The translations under genes were made by a program, and so were the position numbers. From assembly GCA_017526985.1 (NCBI GenBank), contig JAFXQR010000026.1, positions 1 to 52,255 on the forward strand: a stretch of 52,255 nt of DNA, given 5' to 3'. This document shows positions 16,047-24,815 of this stretch, piece by piece. The notes beneath the pieces are model-generated. The model had not been told where the DNA came from. It searched no databases and saw nothing but the letters and a program-made list of their open reading frames with translations. The stretch's first letter is position 1, and each line of letters begins with the position of its first letter. This DNA comes from Lachnospiraceae bacterium. GTDB lineage: Bacteria > Bacillota > Clostridia > Lachnospirales > Lachnospiraceae.

Positions 16047-16303
16047 AAACAATTCCTCCCAGTATTCTCTATCCGTGACACTCATTTTGGTCACGCTGTT
16101 GTGCTGTTGATAGAGGTACGAAAAGTGAATGAGATTTTTATGGAAGAATTTATATTTTTTTGAAGTTTTTTATGAAGAAAAGCCATTCGAAAAAATTTTT
16201 TCCAAAACCCCATAAAATTCCCTATCCTCATCCGTATCTTAATCAAAAGAAAAACGTTTTTCCAAAACAGTTCACAACAATTCACTCATCGGAGGATAAT
16301 GAT

Positions 16304-18094
16304 ATGAAGAAACGAAATTTTGCAGTAGCACTGCTACTGGGTGTTATTCTTGCGGCCTGCGGCAATACAGAGTCACAATATTCACAGGAAGAGATCGATG
16401 CGCGGGTACAGGAAGTAGGGGAATCTTACAACACTGAAGCGGAGATACCAAACGTGCCGGCGGATGCGGTGCATACCAGCGTTCTTACGGCCTCGATGGA
16501 TCCTCAATTAAAATCAACAAATGCCAGCGGGGTTCAGTTTCAGGTTGTCGGAAACAACAAAGTGAGTGTCTGGGTTTCGGGCAGTGACAGCAGGGGATAC
16601 CAGCCATACTATGGAAGTGTCATACCGAATGTGAATGATGTTGCCCGGAATACCGAGGACTACAACAGTATTAATGAAGATGGTTTTGTGTCCGTAAGCA
16701 CCCAGCCGTTTTCGACCTTTGGAGCGGATGTGGATACGGCAGTCTATACCAACCTGCGTCGCAGCATTATGCAAAATGACGGTTACGGTATCCGTGGAAA
16801 TGCGATCCGTGTGGAAGAAATGATCAATTATTTTGATTATGATTATACAAAACCGGCAGCAGGGGAAAAGTTTGGTGTAGTGACGGATCTGGCGCCCTGC
16901 CCGTGGAATGCGGACACCCTATTGCTCCGTGTGGGTGTACGAGCAGAAGAAGTGTCAATCGAAGAAGGCAGTAATATTGTATTTCTGATCGATACTTCCG
17001 GCTCTATGGATAGTCCGGACAAACTGCCACTGGTGCAGGAAGCGTTTAACAAACTACAGAAAAATCTTACGGCAAATGATACGGTGTCAATTGTGACTTA
17101 TGCCGGCAGTTATTCGGTACCGCTGGAGGGTGTTGGTGGCAATGAACATCAGAAAATTGAAAATGCGCTTTATAGCCTGATGGCGGGGGGATGCACCAAT
17201 GGCGAGGGTGGTATCACAAAGGCTTATGAGGTCGCGGAGAAATATTTTATCGAGGGCGGCAACAACCGTGTGATCCTGGCTACCGACGGGGATCTGAATG
17301 TGGGTATTTCTTCCGAGGCAGGGCTCATCGATCTGATCGAAGAGAAAAAAGAAAGCGGAGTATTCTTATCCTGCCTGGGCTTTGGTGAAGGCAACTATCA
17401 GGATGCCAAGATGGAAGCGATGGCAGATCACGGTAACGGAAACTATTCCTATATCGATTGTGATGCGGAGGCGGAACGCGTACTGACCAAAGAACTTTGG
17501 TCGACGCTCTATACTGTGGCAAAGGATGTAAAGTTTCAGGTGGAATTTAATCCGGATCAGGTGAAGGGCTATCGACTGGTGGGCTACGAAAACCGGGAAA
17601 TGGCAGCAGAAGATTTTGCGGACGATACGAAAGACGGCGGTGAAGTCGGTTCTGACCAGTGCGTGACGGTGTTGTATGAAGTGGTATTGAACGACTCTGC
17701 TTTTGAGATCCCCACTGTGGAATCCCGTTATGCGGACGACGAAGCATCAACAGATATCAGTGATGAGCTCCTGGCCGTCAATATCCGCTACAAAGAGCCG
17801 GACAGCGATGTGAGTCAGTTACGCACCTATCCGGTGACAAAGGATATGATCGGTACCACCATGGACAGCGATACTTCCTGGGCAGCCGGTGTGGCACAGT
17901 TCGGAATGCTCCTTAGAGACTCGGATTATGCGGGTACCTCCTCTTATGACGATATCATTGCCCGTCTGGAACAGGACCCGAAGATCATGAATGATGATCT
18001 TCGCGCAGAGTTTATTTGCCTGGTGGAGCAGGTGAAAGATAATGGTTTTGATTATTACAGTCAGAGTGCGGCACCGTCTATTATAATACAATGA
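16304..18094 (+). CDS. VWA-domain lipoprotein, YfbK-like (rightward paralogue)
   Basis: 596 residues. Lipobox cysteine C19 (GVILAAC) follows a short signal peptide. After a variable region (25-120), the shared core begins at FSTFGADVDTAVYTNLRRS. The MIDAS motif is D230-T-S-G-S-M235. The C-terminal third matches the DUF3520-like domain of the divergent paralogue, with long identical stretches such as EFNPDQVKGYRLVGYENR. The start at 16304 follows CGGAGG; an in-frame upstream ATG at 16160 would add a 48-residue AT-rich, basic extension with no ribosome site, and is rejected. The 257-bp gap between the two genes is AT-rich; an imperfect GTGAC/GTCAC dyad lies near the leftward start. A bidirectional terminator follows. 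Confidence 0.9.
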   Translation: MKKRNFAVALLLGVILAACGNTESQYSQEEIDARVQEVGESYNTEAEIPNVPADAVHTSVLTASMDPQLKSTNASGVQFQVVGNNKVSVWVSGSDSRGYQPYYGSVIPNVNDVARNTEDYNSINEDGFVSVSTQPFSTFGADVDTAVYTNLRRSIMQNDGYGIRGNAIRVEEMINYFDYDYTKPAAGEKFGVVTDLAPCPWNADTLLLRVGVRAEEVSIEEGSNIVFLIDTSGSMDSPDKLPLVQEAFNKLQKNLTANDTVSIVTYAGSYSVPLEGVGGNEHQKIENALYSLMAGGCTNGEGGITKAYEVAEKYFIEGGNNRVILATDGDLNVGISSEAGLIDLIEEKKESGVFLSCLGFGEGNYQDAKMEAMADHGNGNYSYIDCDAEAERVLTKELWSTLYTVAKDVKFQVEFNPDQVKGYRLVGYENREMAAEDFADDTKDGGEVGSDQCVTVLYEVVLNDSAFEIPTVESRYADDEASTDISDELLAVNIRYKEPDSDVSQLRTYPVTKDMIGTTMDSDTSWAAGVAQFGMLLRDSDYAGTSSYDDIIARLEQDPKIMNDDLRAEFICLVEQVKDNGFDYYSQSAAPSIIIQ

Positions 18095-18104
18095 TCGCAA
18101 TATC

Positions 18105-18145
18105 AAAAAAACTTCCCCCTGCCGAAAACAGGGGGAAGCTTTTTT
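18105..18145. terminator. Bidirectional terminator between VWA and TIR genes
   Basis: A perfect 10-bp stem, CTTCCCCCTG (18112-18121) with 18129-18138, is flanked by an A-run on the left and a T-run on the right, so it can stop both convergent transcripts. Confidence 0.85.
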
Positions 18146-21100
18146 AATTGATGTTGTATTCGACTTTCTCGGCATTACTAAGTTCTGCTCCCGGGAACTG
18201 CCGCGCGGTTTCTTCGATGAGCGTCTGGTAGTCTTTGTAATAGCAACGGTATACCGTACCATCTACATACTGAATGAAGCTGTTGTTGTTGGTTATGTAG
18301 GCGACGCAGTCCGGGACATAAGCGCACAGACCGTATTGTGTCGTGTCCATCAGATACAGACTGTAGCCGGTGATCAGCGCAAACCTATGATCTTCCGGAT
18401 CGGACACGATATCTTTGATATAGGAATTGGTGGAAAAGGAGTTGATATACTCTTCTTTTTCCACATCCCAAATGCGGAAGATATAATCATTTCCCTGCAG
18501 GAACAAGTAATGACCGTCCTCCGAAAAACGAATGAAACTGCCCTTGTTGATCTGCATAGGCAGCCCGCCACTCAAGGTGTCTGTTGCGGTATCCAGGATC
18601 CATACTTTCTGGTCCAGACAACTCATAGCGATATATCTTGCGTCTGGGGACAGGGCCATATATTCCATTCCGTAATAATCGGATACTTCCTGCAGACGAT
18701 CGTCATAACTGTGTATTTCGCCGGTGGCCGTATCTGTGGAATACAGGCTCCGGCTTTTTGCGGAGATAAAGACCGTGCTGCCGTCTCCGGAAGGAATGGC
18801 CGTTCCGACGGTCTCATCTGTCTTTGTATGGAAGATGCAGCATTCTTTTTTCATATCCACTACATACAGTTCGGCGCCATTACTGAAAGCGCAGAAATTA
18901 CCATTCGCGGAAAAATGCGCTTTCGTGATCAGGTTTGTATCAATTCCCAGTTCTTCATAAGAGAGAAATCTGTCGCTTCCGGTAATGGGATCCACACTCT
19001 GTACGCCTTCTCTGCTGGCAATAAGAAAGACATTGTCGCAAAAGCTGTCAGCGATAGTATAGCCGTGATTTTCGGTCTGAAAGATCTCATTACCGTCGGG
19101 ATCATAGTAGTGGTAGCCGGTACTGTCTCCGGTGACTGCCAATATATAGTAATCACCGGCCGGGGAAACGCCTGCGGAGGACAGGCCCGGGGTGGTCTGC
19201 GGCAGTGTTTCCTGATCGGGTGCGGTCTGGGCGGACAGGATATAGATATTCTTATCATACTGTGCCCGTGCAACAAAGGTGCTGTTGATGGCTATCAGGT
19301 CCGCCAGATAGTTGATATGCATGTTGGAATTACTATCATAAAGCCTGCCGATCTCCATATTTCCCAGCTGGATATCGCCGTTTGTATAGGCAATAAAAGC
19401 ACTGGCGGAATTGATGCCAAGTAACATGGATACGGCATTTGCGGGGAGTGGCATTTCCGTGATCAGGCGACCGTCTGCTTCGTCAAAGGTAAATACTTTG
19501 TCTTCGGCCGAAACGACAATGCCGGAGCGTTCTCCGTCATCTACGGGATAGGTATGGGAGCGGATCAGGGTGTTGAAACGCCCCATATCAAAGATGTCGG
19601 GATCTACAGTCTGTGTCCACAGTTTCTCGCCGTTCGGGGAAAACAGATCAAGGGTCATGGAGGTCATTTCGTCGAGGGCATAATAATCTGCAGGACAGCT
19701 GAGTGCTGCGACATTTCCGTTGATCGTGGTGTTAAACTGCAGCATATCATCTTCCGAAAGCAACGCATTATGGTAATCACCGGTCTCTGTATGCAGGAAG
19801 GTGATCGCAGCATGTACACCATCGAGCGTACTGTGTCCGACGACCAGCAGGCCGGTGGTATTGTCGTATTTTACCTTGCTGTTAAACTTTCCGGGCATTT
19901 CGTTGTTGTAGGTTGCCGTGATACTGCCGTCAGAGAGTTGTATTACCCAAATGTTTTCGCCATCGATCAGAAAAGCAACGCCCCGTTCGGGATCAATGGC
20001 ACTACCCTGCAGGCTGCCGCTGCCCGGGGCTTCTATGCAATATTGCAGCGCACCGGCGACATCATACACATAGAAATACCGATAGGTCATCACATAGATC
20101 CGTTCGGCATCGGCATCCGCGATCAGCACATCATCGTAATAATTATCCCGGATTTCCGGAGCAATATGGACGGTCTCTTCCCAGGTATCTGTAGTCCAGA
20201 CATGCACATTGTTGCTCTGATCGAGTGTGATCAGGTAGCTGCTGTCGTAATTCTTCCAGAATTTGGATACCGGAAGTTCATGTTCCAGATTTTTGTAGTA
20301 ATCCCGGATCTTTCCGTCATCGTAGACATGCAGGGCACTGCTTAGGGCATATTCCGCTTCAGCAACATACGGGCGTTTTTCTGTATCAGAGGGCAGGCCG
20401 GCACAGGCAACCAGCGCGGCTTGTTTGCGATAGCCTTCGGATAACAGGCTCATAGCCTTGGAAGCATAAAAACGTGACTGGTTGATCTGCTTGTCACGGT
20501 TTTCCTGCATAAAATCCAGTGCCAGAGTGGCATTTTCATTGGCCAGGGAACCTTTTTCCTGCGCCAGGGATTCCATCTGTTTTGCCACTTTTGCACTGTA
20601 AATACCGAAGGCTGCACCTGCGCCGCCTGTGACCAGAGCGGTGAGTGTCACATACGCGATGGTCTTGCGGATCAGACGCTCGCGATGGCGCTGTCGCAGA
20701 TCGTCGAAACTGCAGCCGATGACCGGTGCGGCCAGGCGTAACAGTTCGGTCTTGAATTTGTGATTGCGTTCTTTTTTATCAGTACCACGGATGTCTGCGG
20801 CCAGTGGTTCCACCGGATGTCCGTTTTCATCGGTAAGAAGCGCGGGGGGAAAACTGTCTTCCGGTTCGCCATCGATCAGGATCGCAAGCACATGGGAACG
20901 ATCATGCATTTCGATAAAGGTTTCGATCTCTTTCCGTACCCATTCCGATCCGGGTGTTTCCGGAGAACATACGACGATCAGATATTCGGTTTCCTTCAGA
21001 GCCGCATTGATCTTGTCGGTTAAGTTGCTGCCGATGGGCAATTCTTCCTGATCGCGGAAGACCCGGCGGATCTTCTTTTTGCCGGTTTTTTTCTGCACGG

Positions 21101-21200
21101 CCAGAGGAATGGGAAAGGTCTCTAAGGAGCGGTGCAGCTTCTTGGCGATCTCCATATCCAGCGGTGTGTGTCGGTAACTGATAAATGCGTCGTATTTCAT
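18144..21200 (-). CDS. TIR-domain protein with transmembrane helix and beta-propeller
   Basis: 1018 residues. Residues 1-170 are a TIR domain: KYDAFISYRH at the start, RVFRDQEELPIGSNL in the BB-loop area, and SEWVRKEIE (85-93) with W87 and candidate catalytic glutamate E91 of NAD-cleaving TIRs. One membrane helix follows at about 179-201, then a helical, coiled-coil-like stretch (205-260). From about 290 to the end it is a WD40- or PQQ-like beta-propeller with recurrent blade patterns such as VHVWTTDTW and FRIWDVEKEE. The propeller is predicted outside, the TIR inside (inference). GAGGAC precedes the start. It is divergent from the PadR operon. The function is unknown; cell-surface sensing or defence by NAD depletion are the leading options. 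Confidence 0.85.
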   Translation of the reverse strand: MKYDAFISYRHTPLDMEIAKKLHRSLETFPIPLAVQKKTGKKKIRRVFRDQEELPIGSNLTDKINAALKETEYLIVVCSPETPGSEWVRKEIETFIEMHDRSHVLAILIDGEPEDSFPPALLTDENGHPVEPLAADIRGTDKKERNHKFKTELLRLAAPVIGCSFDDLRQRHRERLIRKTIAYVTLTALVTGGAGAAFGIYSAKVAKQMESLAQEKGSLANENATLALDFMQENRDKQINQSRFYASKAMSLLSEGYRKQAALVACAGLPSDTEKRPYVAEAEYALSSALHVYDDGKIRDYYKNLEHELPVSKFWKNYDSSYLITLDQSNNVHVWTTDTWEETVHIAPEIRDNYYDDVLIADADAERIYVMTYRYFYVYDVAGALQYCIEAPGSGSLQGSAIDPERGVAFLIDGENIWVIQLSDGSITATYNNEMPGKFNSKVKYDNTTGLLVVGHSTLDGVHAAITFLHTETGDYHNALLSEDDMLQFNTTINGNVAALSCPADYYALDEMTSMTLDLFSPNGEKLWTQTVDPDIFDMGRFNTLIRSHTYPVDDGERSGIVVSAEDKVFTFDEADGRLITEMPLPANAVSMLLGINSASAFIAYTNGDIQLGNMEIGRLYDSNSNMHINYLADLIAINSTFVARAQYDKNIYILSAQTAPDQETLPQTTPGLSSAGVSPAGDYYILAVTGDSTGYHYYDPDGNEIFQTENHGYTIADSFCDNVFLIASREGVQSVDPITGSDRFLSYEELGIDTNLITKAHFSANGNFCAFSNGAELYVVDMKKECCIFHTKTDETVGTAIPSGDGSTVFISAKSRSLYSTDTATGEIHSYDDRLQEVSDYYGMEYMALSPDARYIAMSCLDQKVWILDTATDTLSGGLPMQINKGSFIRFSEDGHYLFLQGNDYIFRIWDVEKEEYINSFSTNSYIKDIVSDPEDHRFALITGYSLYLMDTTQYGLCAYVPDCVAYITNNNSFIQYVDGTVYRCYYKDYQTLIEETARQFPGAELSNAEKVEYNIN

Positions 21201-21235
21201 AGGTTTGTCCTCGCAGAAATGTACATACAGACTTT

Positions 21236-21264
21236 ATTCTACCAAAAATACTACTTTTTGGGAA
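21236..21264 (-). promoter_or_regulatory. Promoter candidate of the TIR gene
   Basis: On the minus strand: TTCCCA (21264-21259), a 17-base spacer and TAGAAT (21241-21236). The -35 is weak. Confidence 0.35.
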
Positions 21265-21281
21265 ATAATTTAAAAAATATG

Positions 21282-21310
21282 TTGACATACTACGACAGGC
21301 GTGGTATAAA
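21282..21310 (+). promoter_or_regulatory. Promoter of the PadR operon
   Basis: TTGACA at 21282-21287, a 17-base spacer and TATAAA at 21305-21310, a near-consensus sigma-A promoter. The spacer is filled by the first dyad of the operator array. Confidence 0.8.
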
Positions 21311-21376
21311 GATACTACGACAGACATAGTACGATAGGCGTTGCAATGACAGTCGTGCTACTACAGGCGTACCACT
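21288..21376. promoter_or_regulatory. Array of dyad operator sites for the PadR regulator
   Basis: Two clear 19-bp imperfect dyads share the left arm TACTACG and a 5-base centre: 21288-21306 (right arm CGTGGTA) and 21313-21331 (right arm CATAGTA), 25 bp apart centre to centre. Weaker copies follow at 21327-21345, 21342-21360 and about 21359-21376. The first lies in the promoter spacer, as expected for a repressor. PadR is the natural candidate binder (inference). Confidence 0.65.
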
Positions 21377-21428
21377 ACAGACAGAGTAAAACAGAAAAAC
21401 AAAATAAAAAAGGAGGTGAGCAGGAAAT

Positions 21429-21773
21429 ATGGTAGAGATCAGCAGTGATGTGATCCGCGGCTATAACGATACGATGATATTGTATATCCTGCAGAAAGCG
21501 CCGTCCTACGGTTACGAGATCTCCAAGCAGATCAAACAGCTGAGTGACGGGAAATATATCATCAAAGAAACTACACTGTATTCCGCATTCACGCGTATGG
21601 AAAAGAACGGCTACATTGAGTCGTTCACCGCGGCACCCGAGGCAGATGGCGGAGGGAAGCGCCGGACTTATTACCGGATCACGGCGAGCGGACAGCAGTA
21701 TTACAAAGAAAAATGTGAGGAATGGAATCTGACGAAGGAAGTGGTGGAACACTTTATTTCGGTAGAAGCATAG
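21429..21773 (+). CDS. PadR-family transcriptional regulator
   Basis: A 114-residue winged-helix repressor. Family hallmarks are MILYILQKAPSYGYEISKQI, then KETTLYSAFTRMEKNGYI and GGGKRRTYYRIT, the wing. A strong ribosome site AAAGGAGGTGA lies 11 bases before the ATG. It is the first gene of an operon with the HAAS/DUF1700-like and DUF4097 genes, a common three-gene set in Clostridia and Bacilli in which PadR represses its own operon, and the dyads at the promoter fit this. The inducing signal is often cell-envelope stress or drugs; here it is unknown. Confidence 0.9.
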   Translation: MVEISSDVIRGYNDTMILYILQKAPSYGYEISKQIKQLSDGKYIIKETTLYSAFTRMEKNGYIESFTAAPEADGGGKRRTYYRITASGQQYYKEKCEEWNLTKEVVEHFISVEA

Positions 21774-21784
21774 GAGGAAACAGA

Positions 21785-22774
21785 ATGGAAACGATCAAAA
21801 AATATCTGGAAACAATGTTCGCCAATCTTCCGCGTACGCCGGAGGTGATCAAGGCGAAGGATGAGCTTTGGCAGATGATGGAAGATAAGTATAATGAGCT
21901 GATCGCGGAAGGCCGCAGCGAAAATGAAGCAGTCGGCATCGTGATCTCGGAGTTTGGCAATCTCGACGAGCTGGCAGAAACCCTGGGCCTGGAGCAGGCG
22001 GTGGAGGAAAGCCACGAACTGATGGAGCTGGAACCGCGCAGACAGTTGTGTATGGATGAAGTGCGGGATTTCCTGCACGCGCAGATGGCAAGAGGCAGTA
22101 TGATGGGCATCGGCGTACTGTTCTGCATCACCTGCTCCATCTGGGTGATCCTGCTGAGCGATACTATCCTGGAGATGATCGGTGTGCTCCTGATGTTGAT
22201 CCAGATCGCGCTGGCTGTGGGAATGTTTGTCTTTGCGGCGAACCGGCATGCAAAATGGAGCTATATTTACAAGGAACCCTGCAGCATCGATTTTGCCACT
22301 GCAGAATATGTGGCATCCGAAAAGGAACGATACAGCCTTGGACTGAAAGGCCAGAGAACCATTGGCATCCTGCTCTGTGCGACCTGCTGGCTGCCGGCAG
22401 CACTCTTTGACAGCATCGGATTGACGAAGCTGAACATTATGGACAATATCGTAGCGGTAATGCTCCTTTTGATGGTTGGTGTGGGTGTCTTCTTCATTGT
22501 CAACAGCGCTATCGTAAGAGCAAGTTTTGAAAAGATCTTAAAGATCAACAACGAAAAGACCATGGGCAGTCAGTTTGTGGATGCACAGAAGGTATTGTAT
22601 GAAAATCCGCGCCTCAACAATCTGATGAGCGTATACTGGCCGACCATCACATGCATTTATTTAAGCTGGAGCTTCTTAACCTTTAACTGGGGCAGCAGCT
22701 GGCTGATCTGGCCGATCGCGGGGATCGCACATTCGGTGATCAAGAAGAATCTGGGCTGTACAAAGCAGGCTTAA
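21785..22774 (+). CDS. HAAS / DUF1700-like membrane protein
   Basis: 329 residues. The N-terminal 90 residues are a helical HAAS or permease-prefix domain (IKKYLETMFANLPRTPEV, then SEFGNLDELAETLGL). Hydrophobic segments follow at about 105-125, 130-150, 190-215, 220-245 and 290-325, so it is an integral membrane protein. The start at 21785 follows TAGGAGG and lies 11 bases after the padR stop; an overlapping upstream ATG in the padR gene is rejected. In related operons such proteins transmit envelope signals together with the PadR regulator and a DUF4097 protein. Confidence 0.75.
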   Translation: METIKKYLETMFANLPRTPEVIKAKDELWQMMEDKYNELIAEGRSENEAVGIVISEFGNLDELAETLGLEQAVEESHELMELEPRRQLCMDEVRDFLHAQMARGSMMGIGVLFCITCSIWVILLSDTILEMIGVLLMLIQIALAVGMFVFAANRHAKWSYIYKEPCSIDFATAEYVASEKERYSLGLKGQRTIGILLCATCWLPAALFDSIGLTKLNIMDNIVAVMLLLMVGVGVFFIVNSAIVRASFEKILKINNEKTMGSQFVDAQKVLYENPRLNNLMSVYWPTITCIYLSWSFLTFNWGSSWLIWPIAGIAHSVIKKNLGCTKQA

Positions 22775-22792
22775 TCACGGGAGGAGAAAGAT

Positions 22793-23683
22793 ATGAAGGA
22801 AAAAGGTTTTAACAGAAGCGCCTATATGGCGGTGATCACCGGGATCACGGTATGCAGTGTATTTTTGGGCTCCCTGATCCATCTGGGCGGTTTGCTCTGG
22901 AGAATTCCGGGCTTATCAGCGCTCAGGCCGGGACCGGACGGCGAGGGTACCGTCAGCGGTGTCGAGACACTGGAGAGCTTTGGAGCTGCCAGGATCGAAC
23001 TGGATGTCGGTACGCTGACGATCGTAAGAGGAACCGAATATTCGATGGAGTTTGACGGATACCCGAGTGGCAAGACTCCGCAGTGTGAGATCAAGGGCGA
23101 TACTTTGGTGATCACGCAGAAAATGGGGAGAGGTTTCAATCTGAAGTCTATGGGCAACTTAAACTGCAGCGTGACGCTGACGATCCCGGAAGAGATCGCC
23201 CCGGATATGGATATCAAGCTGGCAATGGGCGGTGCGGACATCAGTGATCTGGCATTTGGAACAATGACTCTGGATCTGGATATGGGTTCCTGTGTCGTTT
23301 CCGATTGCAGTATGAGCGGATGCGTTGTAGATGCGGATATGGGCTCCTGCACCTTTACCGACTGTTCGATGTTTGGATGCGATATGGATGCGGATATGGG
23401 AGAGATCACGCTGAAGAACTGCAGCTTTACCGACGGTACCTTTGACGCAGATATGGGTAATATCAAGCTGATCGATGCAGAGTTTGCTTCGGCAGACTGC
23501 AATGCGGATATGGGAAATGTTGAAGTGTCCGGCAGTTTCACTGACCTGAAGGCAGATTGTTCGATGGGGTCCGTAAAGGTAACAACGGATGCGGGCAGTG
23601 AGAATGCATCGATGGATCTGAAGACGGATATGGGCAAGGTCACTGTAAACGGCGAAAACCGTGGCAGTGAATATAAAAAATAA
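22793..23683 (+). CDS. DUF4097-family beta-repeat protein, membrane anchored
   Basis: 296 residues. One N-terminal membrane helix (about 11-35) is followed by an exported, right-handed beta-helix-like domain. The domain from about 140 on contains at least seven repeats around the core D-x-D-M-G (DLDMGS, DADMGS, DADMGE, DADMGN, NADMGN, KTDMGK), spaced about 20 residues. This is characteristic of DUF4097/DUF4098 proteins, whose function is unknown. A GGGAGGAG ribosome site precedes the start. It is the last gene of the PadR operon and is closed by a terminator. Confidence 0.85.
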   Translation: MKEKGFNRSAYMAVITGITVCSVFLGSLIHLGGLLWRIPGLSALRPGPDGEGTVSGVETLESFGAARIELDVGTLTIVRGTEYSMEFDGYPSGKTPQCEIKGDTLVITQKMGRGFNLKSMGNLNCSVTLTIPEEIAPDMDIKLAMGGADISDLAFGTMTLDLDMGSCVVSDCSMSGCVVDADMGSCTFTDCSMFGCDMDADMGEITLKNCSFTDGTFDADMGNIKLIDAEFASADCNADMGNVEVSGSFTDLKADCSMGSVKVTTDAGSENASMDLKTDMGKVTVNGENRGSEYKK

Positions 23684-23700
23684 ATGCTGATCGTTTCCAC

Positions 23701-23729
23701 TTGCCAAAGCGTTCCTGATTATGTAAAAT
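23701..23729 (+). promoter_or_regulatory. Promoter candidate overlapping a terminator, for the GH43 gene
   Basis: TTGCCA at 23701-23706, a 17-base spacer and TAAAAT at 23724-23729. The -10 lies in the loop of the terminator hairpin, and the GH43 start is 49 bases later. Confidence 0.4.
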
Positions 23730-23750
23730 CGTAGTCAGGAACGTTTTTTA
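23710..23750 (+). terminator. Terminator of the PadR operon
   Basis: A 12-bp stem (23710-23721 with 23732-23743, one G-U pair) is followed by TTTTTTATTC. Confidence 0.85.
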
Positions 23751-23777
23751 TTCTATATATTAAGGAGATAGTAAAAA

Positions 23778-24743
23778 ATGGCAGAACAGAAGAAACCTCT
23801 GGTAACACACATCTGGACGGCGGATCCCTCCGCACATGTTTTCAACGACAAGATCTATGTATATCCGTCTCACGATCTGGCACATGACGGCGAGGATAAT
23901 GACAATGGCGACGAGTATATGATGGAAGACTATCACATCTTGTCTCTGGATGATCTGGATGCAGAGTGCGTAGATAATGGCGAGGCACTGCATATGAAGG
24001 ATGTGCCCTGGGTGAGCAAGCAGATGTGGGCGCCGGACTGTGCGTACAAGGATGGCAAGTATTATCTGTATTTCCCGGCACGCGACAAAGACGGCATCTT
24101 CCATATCGGTGTGGCAGTAAGCGACAAGCCGGAAGGCCCGTTCAAGGCAGAGGATAACTACATGCCGGGCAGCTACAGCATCGATCCGGCGGTACTCGTA
24201 GATGACGACGGCAGGGCATATCTGTACAACGGCGGTCTGTGGGGCGGACAGCTGGAGAAATGGAAGACCGGCAAGTTTGATCCGGAAGGCGGCGAGAACG
24301 CTAAGGATGAGCCGGAGGTTCGCCCGCTGGTAGCAGAACTGGCAGACAATATGAAAGAAATGAAGGATGGTTATCACCACATCGTGATCCTGGATGAGAA
24401 CGGCGAAGAGATCAAGGCCGGCGATGAAGACCGTAGATACTTTGAAGGACCGTGGATGCACAAATACAACGGAAAGTATTACTTCTCTTACTCCACCGGA
24501 ACCACCCATTATCTGGTATACGCTATCGGTGACAGCCCGATGGGACCGTTCACTTATCAGGGACGCATCTTAGAGCCGGTCATCGGATGGACCACACATC
24601 ATTCCATCGTAGAGTATCACGGCAAATGGTATCTGTTCTACCACGACTGCGAGCTCTCCGGCGGTATCAATCACAGACGTACCGTGAAATTTATGGAACT
24701 GAAGTACGATGAAAACGGCAAGATCATCACAATGACACCGTAA
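23778..24743 (+). CDS. Cytoplasmic GH43 glycoside hydrolase, single domain
   Basis: 321 residues and no signal peptide, so intracellular. GH43 five-blade propeller with D16 (TADPSAH) as base, D136 (YSIDPAVL) as modulator and E223 (FEGPWMHK) as acid; all three are present. Only the catalytic domain is present. The subgroup resembles Bacteroides and Clostridia enzymes annotated as beta-xylosidase or alpha-L-arabinofuranosidase. It probably trims imported arabinoxylan oligosaccharides to free pentoses. AAGGAG lies 10 bases before the start. Codon use is biased to strong codons (GGC, CTG, GAC), as in the arabinose genes. It likely has its own short transcript. Confidence 0.85.
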   Translation: MAEQKKPLVTHIWTADPSAHVFNDKIYVYPSHDLAHDGEDNDNGDEYMMEDYHILSLDDLDAECVDNGEALHMKDVPWVSKQMWAPDCAYKDGKYYLYFPARDKDGIFHIGVAVSDKPEGPFKAEDNYMPGSYSIDPAVLVDDDGRAYLYNGGLWGGQLEKWKTGKFDPEGGENAKDEPEVRPLVAELADNMKEMKDGYHHIVILDENGEEIKAGDEDRRYFEGPWMHKYNGKYYFSYSTGTTHYLVYAIGDSPMGPFTYQGRILEPVIGWTTHHSIVEYHGKWYLFYHDCELSGGINHRRTVKFMELKYDENGKIITMTP

Positions 24744-24766
24744 TCCGTTATTTCTTATTTCAGAGA

Positions 24767-24798
24767 GGGGAACAGCATAGAGTGGTTCCCCCCTTTTT
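24767..24798 (+). terminator. Terminator after the GH43 gene
   Basis: A 7-bp stem GGGGAAC (24767-24773) with GTTCCCC (24785-24791) is followed by CCTTTTT. Confidence 0.55.
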
Positions 24799-24815
24799 CT
24801 GTTGGAGACAGTGCT

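Noticed and set aside
16160-16303. Upstream extension of the rightward VWA lipoprotein
   Set aside because: It would bury the lipobox signal peptide behind 48 basic residues; GGAGG supports the ATG at 16304.
21288-21376. Short repeats considered as a CRISPR or riboswitch
   Set aside because: The units are degenerate dyads placed on a promoter, which fits a repressor operator better.
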